This document shows positions 17,962 to 25,940 of a stretch of DNA of 64,000 bases, piece after piece (the stretch's first letter is position 1; every line of letters begins with the position of its first letter). The translations under genes were made by a program, and so were the position numbers. The stretch is from NCBI RefSeq assembly GCF_014836635.1, contig NZ_JACSQL010000001.1, forward strand, positions 744,001 to 808,000, in the 5' to 3' direction. Under the pieces are notes generated by a model. It did no database searches. It was not told where the DNA came from and saw only the letters and a program-made list of their open reading frames with translations. This stretch comes from Paenibacillus gallinarum. GTDB lineage: Bacteria; Bacillota; Bacilli; Paenibacillales; Paenibacillaceae.

Positions 17962-18156
17962 ATGAATGACGACCATTTCCAAGATCAGAACCAATTTTCT
18001 AAACCCATCGATCCATATAGTGCTAAAGCAAACTTTGATTTGAAGGAAGAGGAGCTACATAAAACTGGTGTTCCATCATTATGGCGTGAAGTTTCTAATT
18101 TGCTGATTATCGTCGGAATCATTGCAGGCGTAATTCTCTTATCTCGAATTTTTTAG
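17962..18156 (+). CDS. Small single-helix membrane protein, hypothetical
   Basis: 64 residues: a polar, acidic N-terminal 40 residues followed by a transmembrane helix (SNLLIIVGIIAGVILLSRIF) at the extreme C-terminus, i.e. a tail-anchored layout. AAAGGGG lies about 9 nt before the ATG. I do not recognise the family. It stands alone between the MITE-like repeat and the ahpF terminator. Confidence 0.65.
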   Translation: MNDDHFQDQNQFSKPIDPYSAKANFDLKEEELHKTGVPSLWREVSNLLIIVGIIAGVILLSRIF

Positions 18157-18186
18157 TTATAGAATTCGAAATAAGAGATATAGTTT

Positions 18187-18216
18187 AAAAACAAAAAACA
18201 AAAAACAAAAAACAAA
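18187..18216. repeat. Heptanucleotide microsatellite
   Basis: Four near-perfect CAAAAAA units. Read on the minus strand this is the T-rich tail of the ahpF terminator, so copy number could modulate termination. Confidence 0.75.
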
Positions 18217-18266
18217 ACACACAAGAAACCACAGATTGGATAACCATTCTGTGGTTTCTTGTGTGA
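18217..18266 (-). terminator. Strong terminator of ahpC-ahpF
   Basis: CACACAAGAAACCACAGA (18218-18235) pairs perfectly with TCTGTGGTTTCTTGTGTG (18248-18265), an 18-bp stem, followed on the minus strand by the T-rich repeat. Confidence 0.9.
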
Positions 18267-18275
18267 TTATATATA

Positions 18276-19805
18276 TTAATTGCGGATGAGGTAATCAAAT
18301 GCTCCGAGTGAAGCAGTTGCACCTGATCCCATGGAGATAATGATTTGTTTGTAGGCACTGTCTGTGCAGTCGCCGGCAGCAAATACACCAGGAAGGCTTG
18401 TTGCTCCGCGTTTATCTACAACGATTTCACCCATTCTCGTACGCTCAATCGTATCGCCTAACCAATCTGTATTCGGAACAAGACCGATTTGAACAAATAC
18501 GCCTTGAAGTTCGATATGTTGAACAGTTCCTGTATCACGTTCAATGTAGGAAATACCATTTACTTTATCCGTACCTGTAATTTCCTTCGTTTGAACATTT
18601 TTAAGCACAGTAACGTTTGGCAGGCTGTAAAGACGCTCTTGAAGAACAGAGTCTGCTTTTAGCTCAGGCATAAACTCAAGCACAGTTACATGTTTTACGA
18701 TACCAGCAAGGTCAATGGCAGCTTCAATACCAGAATTACCGCCGCCGATAACAGCAACATGTTTCCCTTCGAATAATGGACCGTCGCAGTGAGGGCAGTA
18801 AGCTACACCTTTGTTTTTAAACTCGGCTTCACCAGGTACGCCAACATTACGCCATCTAGCACCAGTAGAGAGGATCACTGTTTTACTCTTAACAACAGCA
18901 CCGTTTTCGAGCTCGATCTCGATAAGATCTTTTTTCTCCAGACGTTTTGCACGCTGCAGGTTCATTAGATCAATATCGTACTCTTTTACGTGTTCTTCTA
19001 GGCTTGCAGCCAGTTTAGGACCTTCTGTATGTTTCACACTGATAAAGTTTTCGATACCAAGTGTGTCCATAATTTGTCCACCGAAACGTTCTGCAATAAT
19101 ACCTGTACGAATCCCTTTACGTGCAGCATAAATAGCAGCACTAGCACCTGCTGGTCCGCCGCCGACAACGAGTACATCGTATGGTTCTTTATTGCTAAAT
19201 TCGGATGCATCCGGAGTGCTTCCTACTTTAGCAAGAATTTCTTCCAGGGTCATACGACCGCTTCCGAATGATTCTCCATTCAAGAAAACAGTTGGGACAG
19301 CCATGATGTCTTTGCTCTCCACTTCTTCCTTAAATGCAGCACCATCAATCATCGTATGTGTGATGTTTGGATTCAGTATGCTCATTAGGTTTAACGCTTG
19401 AACGACATCAGGACAGTTGTGGCAAGACAAGCTGATGTAAGATTCAAAATGAAGTTCATCTTGAATGCTTTTCACTTGATCAATTACCTTTTGATCTACT
19501 TTTGGAGGTCTGCCGCTTACTTGAAGCAACGCAAGTACCAGGGAAGTAAATTCATGTCCTAAAGGAATTCCAGCAAAAACAACACCAGTCTCTTCAAAGA
19601 CACGGTTTACGCTGAAGCTTGGTGTTCTTTCTAATTGCGCATTTTCAACTTTAATTCTGGAGGACATCGTAGCAAGCTCGTCCACTAGGGAGAGCATGTC
19701 ACGGGAGACTTCATCGTCCCCCGCACATACTTTAAGTACTACGTCGCCTTCCAGAAGCTGAAGATATTGTTCTAATTGAGCTTTAATATCTGCTTCTAGT
19801 ATCAT
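18276..19805 (-). CDS. ahpF: Alkyl hydroperoxide reductase subunit F (NADH:AhpC disulfide reductase)
   Basis: 509 residues, matching the family. The N-terminal tandem thioredoxin-fold domain has redox CxxC at Cys128/Cys131 (SCHNCPD), followed by an FAD domain (VVGGGPAGASAAIYAARKG, about 213-231), the NADH site (VIGGGNSGIEAAIDL, about 352-366) and the active disulfide Cys337/Cys340 (YCPHCDG). It regenerates reduced AhpC in the cytoplasm. It lies 13 nt downstream of ahpC on the same strand and is cotranscribed from the ahpC promoter, ending at a very strong terminator. Confidence 0.97.
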   Translation of the reverse strand: MILEADIKAQLEQYLQLLEGDVVLKVCAGDDEVSRDMLSLVDELATMSSRIKVENAQLERTPSFSVNRVFEETGVVFAGIPLGHEFTSLVLALLQVSGRPPKVDQKVIDQVKSIQDELHFESYISLSCHNCPDVVQALNLMSILNPNITHTMIDGAAFKEEVESKDIMAVPTVFLNGESFGSGRMTLEEILAKVGSTPDASEFSNKEPYDVLVVGGGPAGASAAIYAARKGIRTGIIAERFGGQIMDTLGIENFISVKHTEGPKLAASLEEHVKEYDIDLMNLQRAKRLEKKDLIEIELENGAVVKSKTVILSTGARWRNVGVPGEAEFKNKGVAYCPHCDGPLFEGKHVAVIGGGNSGIEAAIDLAGIVKHVTVLEFMPELKADSVLQERLYSLPNVTVLKNVQTKEITGTDKVNGISYIERDTGTVQHIELQGVFVQIGLVPNTDWLGDTIERTRMGEIVVDKRGATSLPGVFAAGDCTDSAYKQIIISMGSGATASLGAFDYLIRN

Positions 19806-19818
19806 AATGACGCACTCC

Positions 19819-20382
19819 TTAGATTTTGCCTACAAGATCAAGGCTTGGTTTCAGTGTTGCACTTCCTTCTTGCCATTTCGCCGGGCAAACTTCACCTGGG
19901 TTGTTACGTACATATTGTGCTGCTTTGATTTTGTTAACAAGTGTACTTGCGTCACGGCCGATACCGCCTGCATTAATTTCAACGGTTTGGATAACACCAT
20001 CTGGATCGATGATGAAAGTACCGCGGTCAGCAAGACCAGCTTCTTCGTCCAGTACATCAAAGATACGGGAAATCTTTTGGGAAGGATCGCCGATCATAAT
20101 GTATTCGATTTTACCGATAGCTTCGGAATGATCGTGCCAAGCTTTATGTGTAAAGTGAGTATCTGTAGATACAGAGTATACTTCTACGCCAAGTTCTTTG
20201 AGTGTAGCATATTGATTTTGAAGATCTTCCAGTTCAGTTGGGCATACGAAAGTGAAGTCAGCTGGATAGAAGCATACTACGCTCCATTGACCTTTAAAGT
20301 TTTGTTCAGAAACCTCGATAAATTCACCTTTTTGAAAAGCATTTGCTTTAAATTCTTGTACTTCTTTTCCGATTAGAGACAT
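19819..20382 (-). CDS. ahpC: Alkyl hydroperoxide reductase subunit C (typical 2-Cys peroxiredoxin)
   Basis: 187 residues from the ATG at 20382, which gives the usual MSLIGKEV N-terminus and 9 nt spacing from AGGAGG. The ATG at 20388 would have only 3 nt. The peroxidatic Cys47 is in [11 protein letters not shown] and the resolving Cys166 is in GEVCPAKW. It reduces H2O2, organic peroxides and peroxynitrite, and is recycled by AhpF. Expression is driven by a sigma-A promoter overlapped by a Fur/PerR-type box. Confidence 0.97.
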   Translation of the reverse strand: MSLIGKEVQEFKANAFQKGEFIEVSEQNFKGQWSVVCFYPADFTFVCPTELEDLQNQYATLKELGVEVYSVSTDTHFTHKAWHDHSEAIGKIEYIMIGDPSQKISRIFDVLDEEAGLADRGTFIIDPDGVIQTVEINAGGIGRDASTLVNKIKAAQYVRNNPGEVCPAKWQEGSATLKPSLDLVGKI

Positions 20383-20485
20383 ATTCATGTTCCTCCTAAA
20401 GTGTTGTGTATGTTATTACAGAATTTAATACTTAACTAGTATTGAAATAAAATTCAAAACTAATTAAATAATAATAATTCTAATC

Positions 20486-20500
20486 TGATAATTATTATCA
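20486..20500. promoter_or_regulatory. Fur/PerR-type 7-1-7 operator over the ahpC -10
   Basis: TGATAATTATTATCA is a perfect 7-1-7 inverted repeat. It equals the Bacillus Fur consensus (TGATAATnATTATCA) and differs from the PerR consensus (TTATAATnATTATAA) at the outer positions. It covers the -10 element, as expected for repression. Confidence 0.8.
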
Positions 20501-20522
20501 TATAACCTTATCATTCTGTCAA
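20494..20522 (-). promoter_or_regulatory. Sigma-A promoter of ahpC-ahpF
   Basis: On the minus strand TTGACA (20517-20522), 17-nt spacer, GATAAT (20494-20499). The predicted transcript begins near 20487, giving a leader of about 105 nt. Confidence 0.85.
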
Positions 20523-20791
20523 GAATAATTCTCAATTAGATTTAAATTTATTTCATAGACTGTTTTTTTAAAAGATTCTGCTCAAAATCACAGATGTGTT
20601 ATTTCATTAAAGGGACATCTGCGAAGATGAATGTCTTCATCTATAAGCTTACAGAGAAAAGAATCATTATTCAAATATAGGTGCTTTGCTGTTTAAAGTT
20701 TTTATATGGGGAATTACTTTGAAGTCGGGCTTGTACTGGTAATTCAATTGATAAGTTTAAAGTGGAAATAATAAGTGAGTAGAATCTATTT

Positions 20792-20934
20792 ATAGGAGCA
20801 GAGAATGTAAGAGAAGAACTTGGTAATTTTCCTTCTTCTATTATAGAGGTCAGAAAAGTATATTTAAAGTGACTTCTGTAGTAAAAATTGCTACAGCACT
20901 TAAAGCACCTACTAAATTTCTATTATATTCCTGA
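20792..20934 (+). pseudogene. Possible remnant of an XRE-type HTH regulator gene
   Basis: In short stretches across two frames the translation reads GAENVREELG and then RGQKSIFKVTSVVKIATALKAP before a stop, resembling the last helices of XRE/Cro DNA-binding domains (E-R-G-x-x-x-P-S...KIA-x-AL). Frameshift and stops prevent a product. The rest of the 20523-21122 gap is AT-rich with nothing recognisable. Confidence 0.3.
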
Positions 20935-21122
20935 AGCATTAGATATGTATCTAGTCGAACTTTGAATATTTGAGTATATGTTTATTTAAAAAATGAAACA
21001 CAAAATAAATATTGTGATAATTTGGAAACTATGACATCTTAGTTAAATTATCATATAAATTAATACATGTATTTCTTTTGTATCAAGTTAGAAATTAATT
21101 CAGAGAGTAGGAATGAAAGATT

Positions 21123-21653
21123 ATGAAGAAGAAAACAGCTATTTTACTAGCTCTATCTTTAGCTTTAGTTGCTAGTTTGACAATTCTATCGGTAGTTGGT
21201 GCTTCAAATGAAGAAATATCATCAAATGAACCTAATTCTGTTATAACTTCTGATAATGAATTAGGATCGGCAAGTAATCCTATTAAAGACTTAACTTCTT
21301 TTCTAAATACGCTTGGCGAATGGTCTGAAACTGCAACAAGTACTGATAAAAAAGCAACCACTTCTTTTACAGTTCCTAAAGATTATGGTCACGTCGAAGC
21401 ATATTTTTTAAATCAAGGAACAGGTACAGTAACAATTACTATAACTCACATGCAATCTGGACTAGTATATCTTACAGAATCAGTTGGAGCAGGTAAGGCA
21501 ACTACTTGGAGAAGCACTAAATTTTACTTACAAGGCTTGCGTTCTGGTGATTACAGCATCCAGTATAGATCTAGTTCTGTCAGCAATGTAAAAGTTTATA
21601 CCTCTGGATTCGCTTCTAATAATGCTGCAAAAGTCGATACAACATATAACTAA
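21123..21653 (+). CDS. Secreted protein of unknown function
   Basis: 176 residues. Clear signal peptide: MKKK, a hydrophobic stretch to about residue 25, and a probable cleavage near VVGASN. The mature protein is Ser/Thr-rich and beta-rich; ITITHMQSGLVYLTESVGAGKATTWRSTKFYLQGLRSGDYSIQYRSS looks like a small beta-sandwich with a surface S/T pattern, as seen in secreted stress or wall-binding proteins. Base composition is markedly more AT-rich than its housekeeping neighbours. It has a terminator of its own and sits in a gene-poor stretch with remnants, suggesting an accessory insertion. No family recognised. Confidence 0.65.
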   Translation: MKKKTAILLALSLALVASLTILSVVGASNEEISSNEPNSVITSDNELGSASNPIKDLTSFLNTLGEWSETATSTDKKATTSFTVPKDYGHVEAYFLNQGTGTVTITITHMQSGLVYLTESVGAGKATTWRSTKFYLQGLRSGDYSIQYRSSSVSNVKVYTSGFASNNAAKVDTTYN

Positions 21654-21666
21654 TAAAATATTTTTA

Positions 21667-21693
21667 AAAGAGCCCATATCGGCTTTTTTTTTT
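21667..21693 (+). terminator. Rho-independent terminator
   Basis: AGCC/GGCT stem with AA/TT extension and a run of ten T directly after the secreted-protein gene. Confidence 0.75.
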
Positions 21694-21923
21694 CGCAAAA
21701 AATATCATGGCATATCTTTCACGATGAACCGTGTTCTCAGTGATTAAAGAAGCGGATCGAAAGAACTCCGACAGTTGCTTTAGATATGCTGGATACTGTT
21801 ACGAAAGAAGACTATGCATGTTTCATTACACTTATTGAGTTTTGATTTTATAAAGAATTGCCACCTTTATTGCCACCCTGTAAATCGAAGTTAAACTAAA
21901 ATCCTTATAGAATAAAATAATTT

Positions 21924-21946
21924 AGGGCGCCTCTTTCGAGACGCCC
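21924..21946 (+). promoter_or_regulatory. Leader hairpin upstream of an 18-codon ORF
   Basis: GGGCGcCTC TTTC GAGaCGCCC forms a 9-bp stem with one mismatch and no T run. It is placed 23 nt before a strong ribosome binding site/ATG. Not a classical terminator. Confidence 0.4.
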
Positions 21947-21969
21947 AATCATGGGAGAGGAGAAACCGG

Positions 21970-22026
21970 ATGAAGAGCTTATGGGGAAACGTAAGTCTTC
22001 TCCGCGGTTGTCTACGGCACTTGTGA
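21970..22026 (+). CDS. Putative 18-codon ORF / leader peptide upstream of rsmD
   Basis: ATG at 21970 is preceded at good distance by GGGAGAGGAG. The encoded peptide is MKSLWGNVSLLRGCLRHL, hydrophobic and basic, ending in TGA at 22024. The GC content and strong ribosome binding site stand out from the AT-rich flank. It could be a leader peptide or a short membrane-active peptide; coding status is unproven. The rest of the 21694-22190 gap shows only this and the hairpin. Confidence 0.35.
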   Translation: MKSLWGNVSLLRGCLRHL

Positions 22027-22190
22027 TGCCGATAATTACATCATGACCGCTCTCAGGTAAGTTTATACATGACCGGGCCAATTTCTTTTAGCTGAATTCA
22101 TTTGGGCATTTTCACATCTATTATAGATTGTGGTACGATATCGGTATAATAAAGGCACATATTAAGACAGAAACAGGGTGACATAAAAAG

Positions 22191-22811
22191 GTGAGAGTTA
22201 TATCAGGCACAGCAAAAGGAAGACCGCTTAAAGCAGTTCCCGGAACAGGGACACGCCCGACAACCGACAAGGTGAAGGAAGCGGTCTTTAGTATGATTGG
22301 ACCTTATTTTGAAGGTGGAAATGTGCTCGACCTGTTCGCTGGTAGCGGCGGACTTGGCATAGAGGCGCTTAGCAGAGGGATGGACAAGGGGATATTTATT
22401 GACCTTGAACCCAAAAGTATCGAAGTCATTCGAGCTAACTTGAAGGCTACAAAACTTGAGAGTAAGGCAGAAGTGTATCGCAATGAGGCTGGCAGAGCTT
22501 TGAAACTGCTGGCGAAACGTGCTTATCGGTTTGATCTTGTTTTTCTGGATCCGCCTTACCGGATGAAGAATGCAGATGAACTCATGCTGGCGATGCAGGA
22601 GAACGATATGTTATCTGAAGACGCAATCGTAGTCGTTGAATATGATGCGAGTCATGTGTATGAAGAGACCTTTGGACATTTTGACCAAATTCGAAAAACA
22701 ACCTATGGAGATACAGCTATATCGGTATACCATTATTCCTCGAGCACTGAATCAGTGGAAGAAGATATAAGTCATAATGAAACTAGTCAGGAGATACAAG
22801 TTGATGAATAA
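22191..22811 (+). CDS. rsmD: 16S rRNA (guanine(966)-N2)-methyltransferase
   Basis: 206 residues from GTG 22191, with AGGGTGA 9 nt upstream. MRVISGTAKGRPLKAVPG is the standard RsmD N-terminus; SAM motif I is VLDLFAGSGGLGIEALSRG (about residues 44-62) and the catalytic DPPY is at about 121-124. It methylates the exocyclic amine of G966 of 16S rRNA during 30S assembly. The acidic C-terminal tail is slightly longer than usual. Its end overlaps the coaD start by 8 nt, the usual rsmD-coaD coupling. Confidence 0.95.
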   Translation: MRVISGTAKGRPLKAVPGTGTRPTTDKVKEAVFSMIGPYFEGGNVLDLFAGSGGLGIEALSRGMDKGIFIDLEPKSIEVIRANLKATKLESKAEVYRNEAGRALKLLAKRAYRFDLVFLDPPYRMKNADELMLAMQENDMLSEDAIVVVEYDASHVYEETFGHFDQIRKTTYGDTAISVYHYSSSTESVEEDISHNETSQEIQVDE

Positions 22812-23322
22812 AGAAGTACATTCAGGCGAGAGAGTAGCCGTCTATCCGGGAAGTTTTGATCCCGTAACCATGGGGCATCTCGATATCATTACAAGAGCTT
22901 CCAAACAGTTTGATCGTCTGGTGGTTGCTGTTCTGAACAATAAAAGCAAGAATCCTCTATTTTCGGTAGAAGAACGTGTTGAATTACTAGAGATGGTTAC
23001 GAAGGATCTGCCCAATGTAGAAGTGGACAGTTTTCGGGATCTTACTGCGAGCTATGTACGAGTTAAAGGGGCTGACGTCATTGTGCGCGGAATTCGGTCG
23101 GTAACGGATTTTGAGTACGAATTGCAGCTCGCGTCCTTGAATAAGAAATTGAATAAGGACGCCGAGACTATTTTTATGATGACCGATCCGATTTATTCCT
23201 ATCTTAGTTCCAGTGTGGTTAAGGAAATTGCAAGCTTTAATGGAGATGTGACAGATCTGGTGTCCAAAGAAGTGGAAGAAGCACTTAGACGTAAAGTTAA
23301 TGAGAAAAGGGCCCTCGAGTAG
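22804..23322 (+). CDS. coaD: Phosphopantetheine adenylyltransferase
   Basis: 172 residues from ATG 22804, with AGGAGA 9 nt upstream, inside the 3' end of rsmD. AVYPGSFDPVTMGHLDII carries the nucleotidylyltransferase H-x-G-H-like TMGH motif, and YSYLSSSVVKEIASFNGDV is the C-terminal SSS-x-x-KE signature. It transfers AMP from ATP to 4'-phosphopantetheine, the penultimate step of CoA synthesis. Its last 26 nt overlap the convergent ylbJ coding sequence. Confidence 0.97.
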   Translation: MNKEVHSGERVAVYPGSFDPVTMGHLDIITRASKQFDRLVVAVLNNKSKNPLFSVEERVELLEMVTKDLPNVEVDSFRDLTASYVRVKGADVIVRGIRSVTDFEYELQLASLNKKLNKDAETIFMMTDPIYSYLSSSVVKEIASFNGDVTDLVSKEVEEALRRKVNEKRALE

Positions 23323-24547
23323 ACTTCCATCCGGCAATCCATCTGGACAAGAAAACGAACGTTGTTAACAGCAAAATGAGAAGCATACCGAGCCATCCCG
23401 CATACTGGAAACCGTTTATTACAGGTTCTGAGATGCCATTTATTCCGGGGTAAGCGTCATTGAACACGGTTTTGGTGGAGACAAGCCACATTTTAATCGG
23501 TGTCCACAGGATCAGGACAAGAATATAGGAAATACATGCATGTAATATTCGTCCAAAAGTAAAGATAGAAGTGCTGATTCCGTACGGTTTCAAGAGGGCT
23601 GAGACTTGCCAGTGTGAACTCAGTCCTCCCCAGCCGATCGCCGCTGCAAGCAAGCCGAACTGGAGTGGCTGCGAGATCATATCAGTGGAACGAAGAGCAT
23701 AGGCACCAAGGTGTAATTCGAAAAAAGAAGACCAGAGATAATCTGGGAAAAATGGAGTGACGTATTTTCCAATCAACCTGATAAGGACAGAAAATACGAT
23801 CATTGAGCCGCCTGTCATCATCAGTACCTGAACGGCATGACTTACCGTATCTCCGAGCAGTTTCCCAAAACTTCGGCCGTCTTTTTCTCTAATCGTGGCG
23901 GCGGTTTGATATATGGAGTAGAGCATCCCTTTTTTTGGACCGGTTGTTTCTTGTAGATGTGGATTCGTATTCCTTACGGAAATTGCTTCATTTTTGGTAG
24001 TAAACCTGGCGAGAATGAATCCGGAAAGGATACCAGCCGCCCAGTGGACCAAGATGAGTACGTAACCGACAACGGGATTTTGATAAAAAGCGGCTCCGAT
24101 TACAACGAGCAACGTCATTGGATTGGTAAAATGGGTGAGAGAAGCAAGCCGTGAGGCTTCTTTTGATGTGATTAACTTTTGCTCATACAGCTTTACTGCG
24201 GCATCGGCTCCTGAAGGAAAACCGGCACTCATGCCCACGGCAAGTCCAATTCCGCTTGCTCCTGGCATTCGAAATCCTTTTTTCATTAAGGGGTCGATAA
24301 GTACACCCAGTCCGTGGGTGAAACCGTAAGCCGTCAGCATCTGTGACAGCATTAGAAATGGCAGTAATGCAGGAAATACCATTTTCCACCAGATATCAAG
24401 TCCTTGGATCGAGGCTTCAAATGCTTCTTCCGGTGATGAAATAATGGCGATTACGAGGAAAAGAGCACCTATGCCCAGCAGCACCGTGATGATATAGGGC
24501 GGAACCAGGGTCCGCATACCTGCACTTGTTTTATTATTGGAGTTCAA
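23297..24547 (-). CDS. ylbJ: Sporulation integral membrane protein YlbJ
   Basis: 416 residues from a TTG at 24547, preceded by GAGGTGA; B. subtilis YlbJ has a similar length. It has about eight to ten hydrophobic segments with two nucleoside-recognition (gate) domains: PALLPFLMLSQMLTAYG, GFPSGADAAVKLYEQ and SHWQVSALLKPYGIS regions. The family is sigma-E controlled and needed for heat-resistant spores. It sits in the conserved ylb order between coaD and ylbL. The C-terminal coding overlaps coaD tail-to-tail. Confidence 0.88.
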   Translation of the reverse strand: MNSNNKTSAGMRTLVPPYIITVLLGIGALFLVIAIISSPEEAFEASIQGLDIWWKMVFPALLPFLMLSQMLTAYGFTHGLGVLIDPLMKKGFRMPGASGIGLAVGMSAGFPSGADAAVKLYEQKLITSKEASRLASLTHFTNPMTLLVVIGAAFYQNPVVGYVLILVHWAAGILSGFILARFTTKNEAISVRNTNPHLQETTGPKKGMLYSIYQTAATIREKDGRSFGKLLGDTVSHAVQVLMMTGGSMIVFSVLIRLIGKYVTPFFPDYLWSSFFELHLGAYALRSTDMISQPLQFGLLAAAIGWGGLSSHWQVSALLKPYGISTSIFTFGRILHACISYILVLILWTPIKMWLVSTKTVFNDAYPGINGISEPVINGFQYAGWLGMLLILLLTTFVFLSRWIAGWKSTRGPFSH

Positions 24548-24621
24548 TGAACAATCACCTCTATAGGTAAGATAAAGACCGACCCTGCAAAGAAGGGGCG
24601 CGGTTTTTTTTAAGGTTGTAT

Positions 24622-24641
24622 GATCATGTTGCAACATGATC
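24622..24641. promoter_or_regulatory. 20-bp perfect palindrome in the ylbJ/ylbL divergent spacer
   Basis: GATCATGTTGCAACATGATC, a perfect 10+10 inverted repeat midway between the divergent starts. It resembles an operator for a dimeric regulator; the regulator is unknown. A GC-rich hairpin with an eight-T run (24574-24611, plus-strand orientation) lies between it and ylbJ. Confidence 0.5.
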
Positions 24642-24755
24642 TTGTTAGCCTCACTGCTTCAAGTTTTGTGGATGAATATGTTGTCCTATACATGTATATG
24701 TAGAATACAAAGAACAAGAACAAGCTGTCTGTAAGTAAGGAGGAGGTGGACGTTC

Positions 24756-25793
24756 ATGAGTGAAATGCGTAGAAAAAGCGGAATGCGAACGACGCTATAT
24801 ATCGCCGTACTTGTCATTTTGGTTTATGTTTTGGTGTACATGCCTACACCGTATATGATTACTCAGCCGGGTTCGGCAGAGGCAGTAAAACCCATGGTCG
24901 AAGTGAAAAATGGGGATGAAAAAGAAGATGGCGAATTTCTCATGACCACCGTATCGGCGAGTTACGCGAATTTGTCACTCCTCTTTCTATCTGTATTTAA
25001 TGAACATGCGGAGATTGGAAAGAAAGCAGAGCGTCTTCAAGGTAAATCGAAAGATGAATACTCGGCTGAACAGGTTTTCTATATGAGTGATTCTCAATCT
25101 TCTGCTATGGAAGCTGCTTATGAGCAGGCAGGCATTGCCTATAGTATTGTACCTGAACATATTTTTGTTTTTGGTTTGTCCAAAGATCCTGCACCTCAAG
25201 GGGATATGCAAGCAGGTGACAAAATATTGTCTGTAAACGGAGTGCCTACTCCCGATCATACGGTTCTGTCTAAGGAACTGCAGGATAAAAAAGTGGGAGA
25301 CACCATTGAAATGCAGTTAAATCGGAATGGAGAGACCATCACCAGAGAAGTTACGCTTGTTCCGATTAAAGATACGAATACGGGGAAGACAAGGGCAGGT
25401 CTTGGCGTGATGATCGGAACCATCCAGAAGGTGAAGCCCGAAGATCCAGCTCACCAGATCGAATTTAAGGACACTCGGGTAGGCGGTCCTTCTGCAGGAC
25501 TTATGTTTACTCTGGAAATTTATAATCAGCTCACTCCAGGGGATTTGACGAAAGGCCATATTATTGCGGGAACAGGTACGATTACGAAAGAGGGCATTGT
25601 GGGACCGATTGGCGGTATCGTTCATAAAATTGTAGCGGCAGACCGGAAAAACGCTGAAATTTTCTTTGTACCTAGAGATAATTATGAGGATGCAAAGAAA
25701 AAGGCGGACTCCATCGGCACAGAAATGAAACTGGTTCCTGTGGATACGGTAGAGGATGCCCTTGAATATATTGATACTCTCTCCGAAAAATAA
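24756..25793 (+). CDS. ylbL: PDZ-domain Lon-like (S16) serine protease YlbL/SepM
   Basis: 345 residues; AAGGAGGAGG before the ATG. N-terminal signal anchor (residues 10-30, basic then hydrophobic), an extracytoplasmic region, a PDZ domain about 125-215 (AGDKILSVNGVPTPDHTVLSKEL) and a C-terminal S16 Lon-like domain. The Ser is in GGPSAGLMFTLE and the Lys in GIVGPIGGIVHKIVAA, the Ser/Lys dyad. Family members are membrane-tethered proteases processing exported peptides or cell-division/DNA-damage checkpoint proteins. Terminated by a strong bidirectional hairpin. Confidence 0.92.
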   Translation: MSEMRRKSGMRTTLYIAVLVILVYVLVYMPTPYMITQPGSAEAVKPMVEVKNGDEKEDGEFLMTTVSASYANLSLLFLSVFNEHAEIGKKAERLQGKSKDEYSAEQVFYMSDSQSSAMEAAYEQAGIAYSIVPEHIFVFGLSKDPAPQGDMQAGDKILSVNGVPTPDHTVLSKELQDKKVGDTIEMQLNRNGETITREVTLVPIKDTNTGKTRAGLGVMIGTIQKVKPEDPAHQIEFKDTRVGGPSAGLMFTLEIYNQLTPGDLTKGHIIAGTGTITKEGIVGPIGGIVHKIVAADRKNAEIFFVPRDNYEDAKKKADSIGTEMKLVPVDTVEDALEYIDTLSEK

Positions 25794-25836
25794 ACCTTTT
25801 TTCATCATATCTCAGTTGGTAACGAAATTTAGATAT

Positions 25837-25893
25837 AAAAAATAAGGCATATAACTTGAGGTCTGGGACTTCACGTTATATGCCTTATTTTTA
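25837..25893. terminator. Bidirectional terminator between ylbL and tmcAL
   Basis: AAATAAGGCATATAAC pairs with GTTATATGCCTTATTT, with A-rich and T-rich flanks, and serves both convergent genes. Confidence 0.9.
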
Positions 25894-25940
25894 TTGAATC
25901 ATTGACTAAGATTTAGTTGCATAATTCTCATTTCATTTTT

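Noticed and set aside
19807..20376. 189-codon plus-strand frame antisense to ahpC
   Set aside because: It mirrors ahpC exactly, is rich in Phe/Cys as antisense translations are, and lacks a ribosome binding site or recognisable motif.
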